Of a stretch of DNA of 64,000 bases, positions 1 to 8,478 are shown piece by piece. The notes under the pieces were generated by a model. The model was not told the DNA's origin. It saw only the letters and a list, made by a program, of their open reading frames with translations, and ran no database searches. This DNA is from Rhabdophis nuchalis (Eukaryota; Chordata; Lepidosauria; Squamata; Natricidae): contig CM077644.1 of NCBI GenBank assembly GCA_039707465.1, positions 200,543,962 through 200,607,961 of the forward strand, given 5' to 3'. Both the position numbers and the translations under genes were made by a program. Numbering within the stretch: position 1 is the first letter of the stretch; each line of letters begins with the position of its first letter.

Positions 1-741
1 TCAGTGTCTTTTACATAATCAACGAACAAATGCTTTTCTTATTCAACAATTTACTTGGTCGGAAGCAAACCTCTGCCTTCATTTCTGCTGGGCAGGTATG
101 ATCTATCACTATCACAAGTTTTATATCTTATTCTCATAATAACTACATGAAATATATAAGGCTCAGAATTAGTCATTAGGCACTCCACTAAGTTTTATAG
201 AAAATAGGAGAATTGAATGTATGCATCCTTAATTTACAGTTAACTACATCTATCTTTCTAAACCTGATGACCTCCTAATTCACAGGAGAATACTGTATAT
301 ATTGAAATATCCAGTTAGCACAGATATGTTGGTTGGGATTCCAGAACTTGTAATTCTAACACATCTAAAAGGCAACAAGTCAACATAGGCTTCTCTGATA
401 TTTGCATGTAATGTATTTCTCCAGTTTTATAACTTAAAATTTTAGAAGTGGTAGTTTTAGCAACTTTTGGACATTCTGATGAATTTCAATAAAGGTAGTT
501 GTATACGACACAACAGGGTCTGAAGAACCTTAATTGTCCATCAAAACCAAACTGTATAATTATGTATATGTAGTCACGTACATGTTCACCATCTTATTGA
601 ACAAAGTTGTCCATCATTGACTTTTAATTCTTTACTTTTGCTGTAGCATTGTAGAGCATTTCTTCCTTGTAGACTTCATAAATATTTTAGATAGATAATG
701 TTCTTGGAAACAAAACAAAACACATTCCATAGTTTTTATCC
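1..741. other. unique AT-rich DNA, nothing recognised
   Basis: No open frame of note, no tRNA-like boxes and no repeat family that I recognise. Composition is AT-rich and non-repetitive. Confidence 0.5.
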
Positions 742-749
742 CTAATATC

Positions 750-1237
750 CAGGGGTGGGTTCCTGCCAGTTCTAAGCTCTTTTATAGAAAAGGTTCCACA
801 AATCTACAGTGCCATTTAGAACCAGTTCCAGCTCCCTCTCCCCGCCTGTCCGCACATCATCAAGATGAAGAGCAGGAGGAGGAATTCTGGGAGTTGAAGT
901 CCACAAGTCTTAAAGCTGTCAAGTTTGAACACCCCTGGGGTTTTTTCCCTAAAGGGTTAGGGGTGCAAGGGTCTTGTAACTTGACAGCTTTAAGACTTTC
1001 GTGCTTCAAGTGCCAGAGTTTCTGAGCCAACATTTTGGTTGCTAAGCAAGAGCATTCTTAAGTGAGTTTCATCACCTTTTACAAGTTGGCCACACACACC
1101 CAGTCACATGACTGCCAAGCCACTTGGTCACATGACTGGCAAGCTACTCCCATCCAGTCACATGGCTGGCAAGCCACTCCCACAAAGCAGGCCACACCTA
1201 CAGAAGAGGTTTTAAAACATTTTGAAACCCACCACTG
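750..1237. mobile_element. hAT-type MITE (GGTGGGTT-terminal family), with a nested element
   Basis: The left end CAGGGGTGGGTT and the right end AACCCACCACTG are imperfect inverted repeats. The element is flanked by ctaatatc on the left and ttaatatc on the right, 7 of 8 bases alike, which fits the 8-bp target duplication of hAT transposons. The right half (roughly 1035-1237) matches the right half of the copy at 24110-24500, including the GTTGCTAAGCAAGAGC and CAGTCACATGACTG segments. There is no transposase, so it is non-autonomous. It is longer than the other copy mainly because a second palindromic element sits inside it. Confidence 0.8.
881..1024. mobile_element. palindromic MITE inside the element at 750-1237, in inside-out order
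   Basis: Positions 881-941 contain GGGAGTTGAAGTCCACAAG and the outer terminus ACACCCCTG. Positions 956-1024 contain an inverted, diverged copy (CTTTAAGACTTTCGTGCTTC). The same family is found intact at 7923-8036, 36997-37131 and 52246-52345. Here the outer termini meet in the middle rather than at the edges, so this is either two half copies joined end to end or a rearranged copy. Confidence 0.6.
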
Positions 1238-1526
1238 TTAATATCATTCCCTTTCCTACTCTGGTTCCCACTTTTGTACAATTTATCATAAAAGGTAATG
1301 TTTCATTATCAATAATTTAAAAACAGAGAATAATAACTAATCAAAGGTAATATATTCTTCATGCAACTTTTCCTTGCTTCATTGAAACATCATACATAAT
1401 TTATCTTTAATGTAACTTATTTGAAAAGGTTGTTATAAAAAGGCAATTACTTTCTTGTATGCATCTCTTGTTGGCTTAATCTATACAAAGGCCAGTTACT
1501 TTTTTAATTTTGTTTTTATTTATGTA

Positions 1527-1908
1527 CTAGCTGTTAATCTGGCATTGCCTGGGTATTTGTTTATCCCAATCCTGTATTAGACCTTCACACATGTCTGGCC
1601 CAAATGTAATTTCTAATATTGGCTTTTACCCCTTACAAGAGGGAGCCCCTTTGTGCAGTACTGTGAAGCTACCACCATGGCAACTCCACTGTTCTGTACA
1701 GTAGAAGTCATTTTAAGACAGTACAGTAGACACCATTTTAAGGCACAACAGGCTGTATCTTAACAGAGCACACACCCCGAGTGGTGTTAAGGGTGTCTTA
1801 CTGCCACAGTATTTGTTTCCAAAGAGTAGGACATCTGTGTACCAAGTTTGGTTGAAATTGCTCAAGGCATTCCAGAGTTATAGTGGAACATACACACACA
1901 GAGTCCTT
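1527..1908 (+). repeat. RTE-like retroelement 3' region, copy 1
   Basis: This segment is alignable along its length with 21268-21640. Shared landmarks are CTAGCTG near the start, CCTGGGTATTT, TAATTTCTAAT, a CAACTCCACTG block, GTGTACCAAGTTTGGTT and a CACACA tail. The opening 'ctagctg...cctgggta' is typical of 3' sequences of vertebrate RTE-type LINEs and their SINEs, which is recall and not a database match. No coding capacity. It ends in a short AC/AT tail. Confidence 0.55.
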
Positions 1909-1921
1909 TTTATATATAGAA

Positions 1922-1956
1922 CAAGGAAGAGGAAGAGGAGGAGGAGGAGGAGATGG
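1922..1956 (+). repeat. GGA-rich purine tract
   Basis: A run of GAAGAG and GGA units directly downstream of the RTE-like tail. An open frame that starts upstream and continues to 2272 translates it as a Gly/Arg-rich stretch. I see no other evidence that this frame is coding. Confidence 0.7.
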
Positions 1957-2546
1957 TGGTAGGCAGGACAGCAAGTCTTGTCCACTGAGAGATAGGATGT
2001 GTCCAATGGAAAGACATGAACTAAATACTTGCATGTCATTGCTAAAGTCTCAGTATGGAAATGATTTTGTTAAGCCAACTTTGAATCAAGCCAATGTGAG
2101 CATAGGACAAGAGCAGATGAAGTGTATTGTGCAGATGTGCTATATGCCTGGAAATGGGAGGCAGGTGATGTTAAACATATATGTCCCCAGTTACAGATTT
2201 CATCTTGACTTTGTGAAATCCTGGCCCCTTCCTTTCCATGGACATCACTGGATTAAACCTTGCCAGTCATAAGACTGGCAGTATCTGTATAAGCAGGCAA
2301 AGTTGTTGTTTCATTTAAGAAGAAAATAGATGAGATGCAAATATTACAGTAAGAAATAACACTAATTGCAGACAATTGATAGTCTTGATGGCATCCTCAC
2401 TAATACAAGAAAACAAAATATTTCCTGAAAACAAAGCAAAATTAAGCTGTAGAAGGATTATTACGGAATAAAAGAAGACTGGCCTAGCAATAACATTAAC
2501 TGAGTCTATTTGGGTGAGAATACAAATGGGAAAAATTCAACCATTC

Positions 2547-2547
2547 A

Positions 2548-2641
<94 letters not shown>
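2547..2641. repeat. (AAT)n microsatellite at the CR1-L3 tail
   Basis: About 31 near-perfect AAT units. It abuts the 3' end of the minus-strand CR1-L3 copy at 2641-3275, so it is either the extended tail of that element or the target it landed in. Read in all frames it produces spurious poly-Asn and poly-Ile open frames. Confidence 0.95.
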
Positions 2642-2642
<1 letters not shown>

Positions 2643-3275
2643 TTTTTATTTATATCCCGCTCTCTCTCCCCGAAGGGACTCGAGGCGGGGCACAGGGAAA
2701 TTAAAAACAAATTACAACAAACAAAGTACAAAGTTAAAAATCAAATTAAACTTACCCTGCGCTAAAAACGTCTATAAAAATAAAACTATCCCTAAAAAAA
2801 CCCTTAATAATTTAAAATTAAAATTACGCTAGGCCAGCCAAACGGAAGAAGTGAGTTTTTAATAGCTGTCGGAAGGAGCGAAGGTCCGTGGTTGTTCTGA
2901 TTTCGGGGGGAAGGTCGTTCCAGAGGGTCGGGCCCGCCACAGAGAAGGCCCTTCCCCTGGGCGTCGCCCACTGGCACAGCCTAGTGGACGGCACCCGGAG
3001 AAGTCCCTCTCTGTGGGAGCGAATCGGCCGCAGGCATGTATGAGGCAGAATGCGATCCCGCAGATAGCTAGGTCCCGTGCCATGGAGCGCTTTAAAGATG
3101 GTAACTAACACCTTGAAGCGCACCCGAAAGACGACAGGCAGCCAGTGCAGCTCGCGCAGCAGCGGTGTTACATGGGAGAACCTAGAGGCTCTCCTAACTA
3201 CCCGCGCGGCTGCATTCTGGACTAGCTGAAGCCTTCGGGTGCACCTCAAGGGGAGCCCCATGTAGAGAGCATCAA
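2641..3275 (-). mobile_element. CR1-type (L3-like) LINE, 5'-truncated 3' end
   Basis: On the minus strand this holds the last part of ORF2, a 3' UTR of about 180 bp and the diagnostic end containing GAGTCCCTTCGGGG followed by GCGGGATATAAAT. The same end is seen at 10217, 19390, 32290 and 39600. The 5' break lies within the codons for ALYMGLPLRC. LINE insertion by target-primed reverse transcription commonly gives such 5' truncation. No clear target duplication was found. Confidence 0.9.
2824..3275 (-). pseudogene. C-terminal end of CR1-type ORF2 (reverse transcriptase tail), open frame
   Basis: About 150 codons are open to a stop at 2824. The frame starts at the truncation and encodes ALYMGLPLRCTRRLQLVQN, then ELHWLPV, FKALHG, PTLWNDLPPE and a C-terminal LAGLA. 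These motifs belong to the thumb and post-RT part of CR1/L2-group ORF2. They match the longer copy at 31103-32158 residue for residue over most of the length. The catalytic palm is missing, so the piece cannot be active. The unbroken frame suggests a fairly recent insertion. Confidence 0.88.
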
Positions 3276-4163
3276 TCTCATCATATGCAGCACCAGACAT
3301 GTGCTACAATGTTTTCAAAGAAATGCAACACAAGAAGGATGATAAAAAATACATAAGAGCATAATGCTTCAATATGCATTTAAGAATTCAAAGTCAGAAT
3401 TAATAATGCACTTTCCTTCTTTGTCTGGTGAGAAAATAAAGGAATATAATAATGCAGTACAAAACAATATAACTACTCAGTCTTCTTAGTTTCTGAATTT
3501 CAAAGTGTGTTAGTAGAATAGAGTGCCATTGTCTTAAACTGTAATATGTAAGACTCAAAGAATTCTAAGAATTAGTTAATCAGAACAAGTGGGACACAGC
3601 CATTGAATGTGAAATAAGATTTTTCTACTTCTTATCCATGCATTTTTTTCTGCCCTTAAAGAATTTTACCTCCCAATATTGCTGATACCCCCCATCCCAA
3701 ACCAAGAACAGTCTCCATTGTATCTTATAAGCCTTTTACATGTATAAAACTTTGAAAGCTGTAGCTTCCTTTCTCAGAATAGACAACATAATAATGATTG
3801 TTGCAAAAAATAAGGGTATTATAATAGTGTATGATACAGAAAGTTTGTAAATAATGTAGTCAAAGAGAATAAGAAGCGGTTACACAGAATTAATACAAAA
3901 CTAACTAATTTAATCGTTAAAATATAATTTTAGAAACGAATGAAATGAATATTTTGCATATTTGTGTGGGAATGATAATAATATGTGAAAGAGTGGAACT
4001 TTAATAAATGGTACAAATGATAGCACGCAAGGAAATTAATGAAAAGGAATCACAACTGGTATGAAAATGTTGAGCACAGTGAGGTTTTAGCTGTAGGCAA
4101 ATTTAGAAGCCATTTAATCTAATCAACAGAAGAAGCTTATCATCAAACACCTTAATCCTATGC
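3276..4163. other. unique AT-rich DNA, nothing recognised
   Basis: No repeat family, no credible coding frame and no RNA-like structure noticed. Confidence 0.5.
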
Positions 4164-4166
4164 AAA

Positions 4167-4205
<39 letters not shown>

Positions 4206-4296
4206 ACAAACAAACAAACACACACACACACACAAACAAACAAACAAACAAACAAACAAACAAATAAACAAATAAACAAATAAACAAATAAACAAA

Positions 4297-4351
<55 letters not shown>

Positions 4352-4353
4352 AT
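4164..4353. repeat. compound microsatellite (AAAT)n(AAAC)n(AC)n(AAAC)n(AAAT)n
   Basis: The units run AAAT, then AAAC, then AC, then AAAC, then alternating AAATAAAC, then AAAT again, so the array is close to mirror-symmetric about its AC core. It ends exactly where the inverted-repeat element at 4353 begins. The minus-strand Tyr/Leu/Phe/Ile-rich open frames over it are artefacts of the repeat. Confidence 0.95.
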
Positions 4354-5082
4354 ACTGTATTTTTGGAAGTATAAAATGCTCCAGAGTATAAGACACACTT
4401 TAGTTTTTGGGTAGAAAAACAAGAAAAAAAAATTCTGCCTCGGCCTACCAGCATCCATCGGTATTCATCTGACTAGCGTTCTTGCAGCAAACAGCAAACA
4501 GCCTGGTCAGCTTCAGCACATTTTTGCAGCCTGATTCAGCCCAAACAGATGATTGGTGGTTAGATGAGCCTCCCAGAATACCGCCAAATAAGCTGTTCCA
4601 GGCTGCAGAGATCACCACAGTCCAGTGCCACTTCCGCACATCGTGTTTTTTCCTCCGTGCATTGCATTTTTGGCCTCTATGCATTGCATTTTTGGCCTCT
4701 GCATGCTCCATTTTAGACCCATTCCAAGCTGTCCGGATCGTCATAGCACATCTCCGCCGATCGCTGCTTCTGTGCACTGTGTTTTTGGCCTCTGCACGCT
4801 CTGTTTTTGGCCTCCGTGTGTTGCACTTTCTGCCAGTTCCAGGCTATGGGAATCGCCGTCACCACCAATACCCACCACCTGGAACCAGCCAAAACGCAAT
4901 GCGCAGAGGCCAAAAACACGGTGTACAGAGGCCAAAAATGCAGTGTGCGGAGGCTGAAAAATGGCTGAAGGATGGGGACTGGCAGGTGGGCTTTGGCAGC
5001 ATTTGCTGTATAAGATACGCAGACATTTCTGCCCACTTTGGGGGGAGAGGGAAGTGCAACTTATACTCTGAAAAATAAAATA
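4353..5082. mobile_element. DNA-transposon-like element with GTATAAGACAC-type inverted ends
   Basis: The left end reads ACTGTATTTTTGGAAGTATA and then AGAGTATAAGACACAC. The right end reads AACTTATACTCTGAAAAATA, the inverted counterpart of AGTATAAG...AAAATAC. Inside are many copies of a TTTTTGGCCTC module in the left half and the reverse GAGGCCAAAAA in the right half, so the whole element is a large imperfect palindrome. Open frames on both strands (for example 4482-5078) come from these modules. No transposase is present. The family is known to me only as an inverted-repeat element with these ends. Confidence 0.65.
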
Positions 5083-5708
5083 AAATAGAAATAAAAAAAT
5101 AAATAAGAAAATGAGAAAATCAATGCAGCTTTAGGCCAAACAGGTTATTTCCAGCTGTGGTTGGATGGAATTGATCAAACCTTTTAAGAACAAAAGTTAA
5201 TGTATGAATCAATATTTCGATGTGATGAAGCAGGCAAGAATGATTTTCCTGGACAGTAAACTATGGAAAGACATAGTGAATGTTGCAGATTTAAAGTAGA
5301 CTTTTCTTTTTCTTATTGCATGCCTTAAATTTCTTCAATATACAATTTCTTCTTATTCTTTTTTCCACTTTGCTTAATGTTGTGTGTCTTGACAGGAAAT
5401 AACATGATGGGATGTATGCCTATGCATGCGTCTATAAGAAAAATAACAAAATAATACCAGATACTGTCTACACTGTTAGCTGCTACCAAGTTACTTCTCT
5501 GTTAAAAAGAAACAGGCTCAAATATTAGGAACATTGGATATATGAATTATGAGGTCACATGTTTTAGCTCTTTATTTGAAAATGCTCTCTGTTTGAAAAT
5601 AAGGTAACCCCAATGTAGTTTAAAGTTAAAAAAAAAGAAGCTTTTGAAAAAAAAGTCAAGCCTTGTCATTGCTCAGAGACAGTAATAATCTGAACAACAA
5701 ATAGAGCA
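5083..5708. other. unique AT-rich DNA, nothing recognised
   Basis: No repeat family or coding signal noticed. Confidence 0.45.
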
Positions 5709-5734
5709 TGTATGTATGTATGTATGTATGTATG

Positions 5735-5801
<67 letters not shown>

Positions 5802-5803
5802 GT
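5709..5803. repeat. (GTAT)n(CTAT)n microsatellite
   Basis: About seven GTAT units followed by about 16 CTAT units. GATA/CTAT arrays are common in snake genomes. The small open frame across it is a repeat artefact. Confidence 0.95.
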
Positions 5804-5847
5804 ATCTATAATTGTTCCACAACACCCTGTTAGGGCCCCAATTAAGG
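5802..5847 (+). repeat. 46-bp direct repeat, left copy
   Basis: It is identical over 46 bases to 6141-6186. It begins GTATCTATAATTGTTCCAC and ends GGGCCCCAATTAAGG. The two copies flank a 293-bp segment carrying a tRNA-like SINE. Confidence 0.9.
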
Positions 5848-6140
5848 GAGGAGACATACTGTTTCCTTTTCTGCCTTTTGGCTCATCACTAGAGACCATC
5901 TAGAAAGAAAGCCATGAGTTCCGTTGTGTGATTTTTTTAAATATGTGTGTTAGTTTTATGAGCTGATCAATAAATAAATCAGAGAGACTAGTATAGATCT
6001 ATTTCAAGCTTTTTAGCTCTCATCAGCTAGCCATACCCTTACTGGGATTCGAACCGGGGCTGTATTGCATATCAGGCAAGAGCCTTTAGCCATTCAGCCA
6101 GCCAGGCTCTCCCATTGCATCAACTGAGACAGGAGGATTA
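5848..6140 (-). mobile_element. tRNA-derived SINE, minus orientation, between 46-bp direct repeats
   Basis: On the minus strand, GCCTGGCTGGCTGAATGGCT (complement near 6089-6108) resembles a polymerase III A box region. GGTTCGAATCCCAG (complement near 6042-6055) is a clear B box. Spacing is right for a tRNA-derived head. No poly-A tail is evident at the low-coordinate end. The exact 46-bp duplication on both sides could be an unusually long target duplication. I do not recognise the family. Confidence 0.6.
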
Positions 6141-6186
6141 GTATCTATAATTGTTCCACAACACCCTGTTAGGGCCCCAATTAAGG
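6141..6186 (+). repeat. 46-bp direct repeat, right copy
   Basis: Exact copy of 5802-5847, one SINE-length downstream. Confidence 0.9.
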
Positions 6187-6344
6187 TGGCATCCAAAATG
6201 GACTGTGTGGAGATTCCTGGGAGGGGCGGAGTTGGGTGGGCAGGGTCAACTAGTCCTTGCAAGTACTGTTTCGACGAACCAGATGTAAAATTAGCATCTG
6301 GTCAGCCCAAACCGGTCTGAATCAGCTGAATCCCACTCCTGGTG
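6187..6344. mobile_element. hAT-type MITE fragment
   Basis: The right part contains CAAACCGGTCTGAATCAGCTG and ends AATCCCACTCCTGG, resembling the ends near 47499 and the segment at 24927-25005. The left end was not found, so boundaries are approximate and no target duplication could be defined. Confidence 0.4.
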
Positions 6345-7557
6345 CAGTCTATTACTAGTGCTTTTGCCATATTAAATGCTATTTTTGACAATATTGGCAT
6401 AATAGGACAAAATTGAGTAATAATGTACTTTTTTTCCATCCCATTAGAAATATTTAGAGTTTCCCCAATTGCCAACTGTTTCTTATGTGATGAAGCAAGC
6501 AAAAATGGAAGTTCTTGTGCAGTTCCCTTCTTCTAGGGAAGCCCTGGAGGGTATTTCTTTTCTTGCTGATCTGTTTAAAAAATATAAGCTTACTCAAAAC
6601 ATTTTGGAATTCTAAGGTCTTCTATTGCATAGGGCTTGTAAATTATGTATGAATTATTTTCTTTCTGCATTTCAACATTTCCTATTTTGTCCAAAGGCTA
6701 AAATTCAGAACAAAAAATATATGAATAAGCCAGGGGTGGAAAGTTCTACTGTGATAACTAAGAAATGTGTTAAAATAAAACTGTTTGGAAAATCAAAAGC
6801 ATGTAACTTTTTGTGAAATTTGTCATGTATTTGTAGTAAGAGTTATAAAACTAAGCTTCTTGCAGAGAGCTTGTCTTAAGTTTAGAACAATTTTGCATGT
6901 GTTTCTTCAGAAATCAAGCACACTGAACACTGTGTTTACTTCTCAGGCAATCATGCAAAAGTGCCCCTGTTTAGATTCGTCACCATTCTTATGCATGCAA
7001 CTCTATTTGATTTATTTTAAGGCTTGATAAGTGCTTAGTTGCAATTCAATGAGCGTTCACAAGGATTACAAACGTTTTGTATACATTCTTGTATTGCATT
7101 ATTTCAAAAACCACTTTGGCCAATTAGACTACAGAAGAAATGATAAGGTGTTTCTTTGTCCAGACAAGCCACATGTTTGGCTCAGTACTACAGATGCTAG
7201 CAAATATATCCCAGACCAATTACTGTTAAGGAGTGGTCCATCAGTGCTCTGAAAATAGGAATCCAATTGGGTATGACTTTTACAAAACTAGTAAAAGCCA
7301 TTTATTTCTAAATACTGTTTTTGCTTTCTGCCTTCTTTTTCTATTCTTCTCATTATTATTTTTTCAGAAAGCAGGATGCTCTTTTGTTTTTTTGCAAGTA
7401 AAGGCATTTTGCTCTTTGTGCAAAACTGTCTTGCAGACTATTTTTGTCAGTCTTGTTCCAATTTTTATTTAAATTACTTTTGGGGGTAACTAAACTGATT
7501 TGCACGAGCTATTGTCATCCATATTTAATGTTGGATGAGGCTTGATTTAAAAACATT
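6345..7557. other. AT-rich DNA with scattered short open frames, no gene recognised
   Basis: Several 60-80-codon frames occur (6625-6816, 7031-7252, 7233-7472). None shows a domain, splice-site support or a frame that continues across its neighbours. Residue content is rich in Cys, Phe and Leu, as expected from AT-rich noncoding sequence. Confidence 0.4.
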
Positions 7558-7797
7558 TAGAGCCAGTTTGCTGTAGCGATTAAAACCTCAGGCTAAAAAT
7601 CAGGAAATTGTGAGTTCTAGTCCCACTTTAGGTATGAAGTCAGTTGGGTATTCTTGGGCCAATTATTGTGTCTCAGCCCTAGGAAGAGGGCAATGGCAAA
7701 TTGCTTCAGAAATCTTGTCAAATAAGTTTCAAGTTACAGGAATTGTCTAGGCAGTTGCCAGAAAGTCAACTCTTACTCAGGCACAACAAACAAACAA
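7558..7797 (+). mobile_element. tRNA-derived squamate SINE with microsatellite tail
   Basis: The head reads GAGCCAGTTTGCTGTAGCG (A box region), then GTGAGTTCTAGTCCCAC (B box region). The body has CTTGGGCCAATTATT and GGGCAATGGCAAATTGCTTC, and it ends near ACTCAGGCACAACAAACAAAC. This order fits a common squamate tRNA-SINE. The CCTT array follows directly and is probably its expanded tail. Confidence 0.75.
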
Positions 7798-7855
7798 CTC
7801 CTTCCTTCCTTCCTTCCTTCCTTCCTTCCTTCCTTCCTTCCTTCCTTCCTTCCTT
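7798..7855. repeat. (CCTT)n microsatellite
   Basis: About 14 perfect CCTT units immediately after the SINE. Confidence 0.95.
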
Positions 7856-7922
7856 TTTCCAATTTCCTTTTTTCTCTCCCTTTATTTTTGACAGCTGCAT
7901 TCTCATTTTCTTTCCCCTAAAG

Positions 7923-8036
7923 CAGGGATGTCCAAACTTGGGAACTTTAAGACTTGTGGACTTCAACTATGCTGGCTGGGGAATTCTGGGAGTTGAAGTC
8001 CACAAGTCTTAAAGTTCCCAAGTTTGGACATCCCTG
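7923..8036. mobile_element. hAT-type palindromic MITE, complete
   Basis: 114 bp, starting CAGGGATGTCCAAACTTGGG and ending in its near-exact inverse CCCAAGTTTGGACATCCCTG. It is flanked by identical 8-bp duplications ccctaaag (7915-7922 and 8037-8044). The arms of about 48 bp leave only a short loop, so a single strand would fold into one long hairpin. No coding capacity. Confidence 0.92.
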
Positions 8037-8044
8037 CCCTAAAG

Positions 8045-8251
8045 TATAATATGTCTGTAAAGAGCAAACCTTCATACCATTTAAATTCTGTTTTATTAAT
8101 ATCCCTTTTAAATGATATCCTTCCTCACTTTTCCCAAAATTCCCAACTATTTTAGCATCTAAATGTCTCATACAAATTTCTCAAGTCTCAAGGCAACCTC
8201 GTACTATGACTGCTCATAAGCTTAAAATTCCAACCAAATTTTATTCATAAA
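8045..8251. other. unique DNA, nothing recognised
   Basis: Short spacer between a MITE and a SINE. Confidence 0.4.
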
Positions 8252-8478
8252 TGGTGATAGCGCTTAGACTTATATACTGCTTCACAGTGCTTTATAGCCC
8301 TCTCTAAGCAGTTTATTGCTTAGTCACCATATTGCCCCAAACAATCTGGCCCCTCATTTTAGTGATCTTGGAAGGATCGAAGGCTGAGTCAATTTTGAGC
8401 CTGTGAGAATTAAACTGCTCGCAATTGGTAGACTTAGCCTACAATACTGCATTCTAACCACTGCATCACCAGGGGTCT
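8252..8478 (-). mobile_element. tRNA-derived squamate SINE (family with 3' end GCGGTATATAAGTC-like), minus
   Basis: On the plus strand it reads from the SINE tail (ATAGCGCTTAGACTTATATA, AGTGCTTTATAGCCCTC) through the body (CAATCTGGCCCCTCATTTTA, GAAGGATCGAAGGCTGAGTC) to the tRNA-like head complement (GCATTCTAACCACTGCATCA). Other copies lie at 35484, 38845, 48510 and a 3' fragment at 57550. Confidence 0.85.

Noticed and set aside
1883..2272. A 129-codon plus-strand frame after the RTE-like repeat
   Set aside because: It starts inside a repeat tail and a GGA tract. The last 80 residues resemble no family I know and have no splice support.
2510..2765. Open frames of poly-Asn and poly-Ile on both strands
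   Set aside because: They are translations of the (AAT)n array with no coding sequence on either side.
4103..4458. Three minus-strand Tyr/Leu/Phe/Ile-rich frames that look like membrane proteins
   Set aside because: They are translations of AAAT/AAAC repeats in three phases.
4482..5078. A 198-codon plus-strand frame and several overlapping minus-strand frames
   Set aside because: They follow the repeated GGCCTC/TTTTTGG modules of an inverted-repeat element, are open in several phases at once, and have no domain.
6089..6108. A tRNA gene suggested by A- and B-box signals
   Set aside because: The anticodon arm and acceptor stem do not fold as in a tRNA, and the sequence continues as a SINE body. 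The same applies to the heads of the other SINEs.
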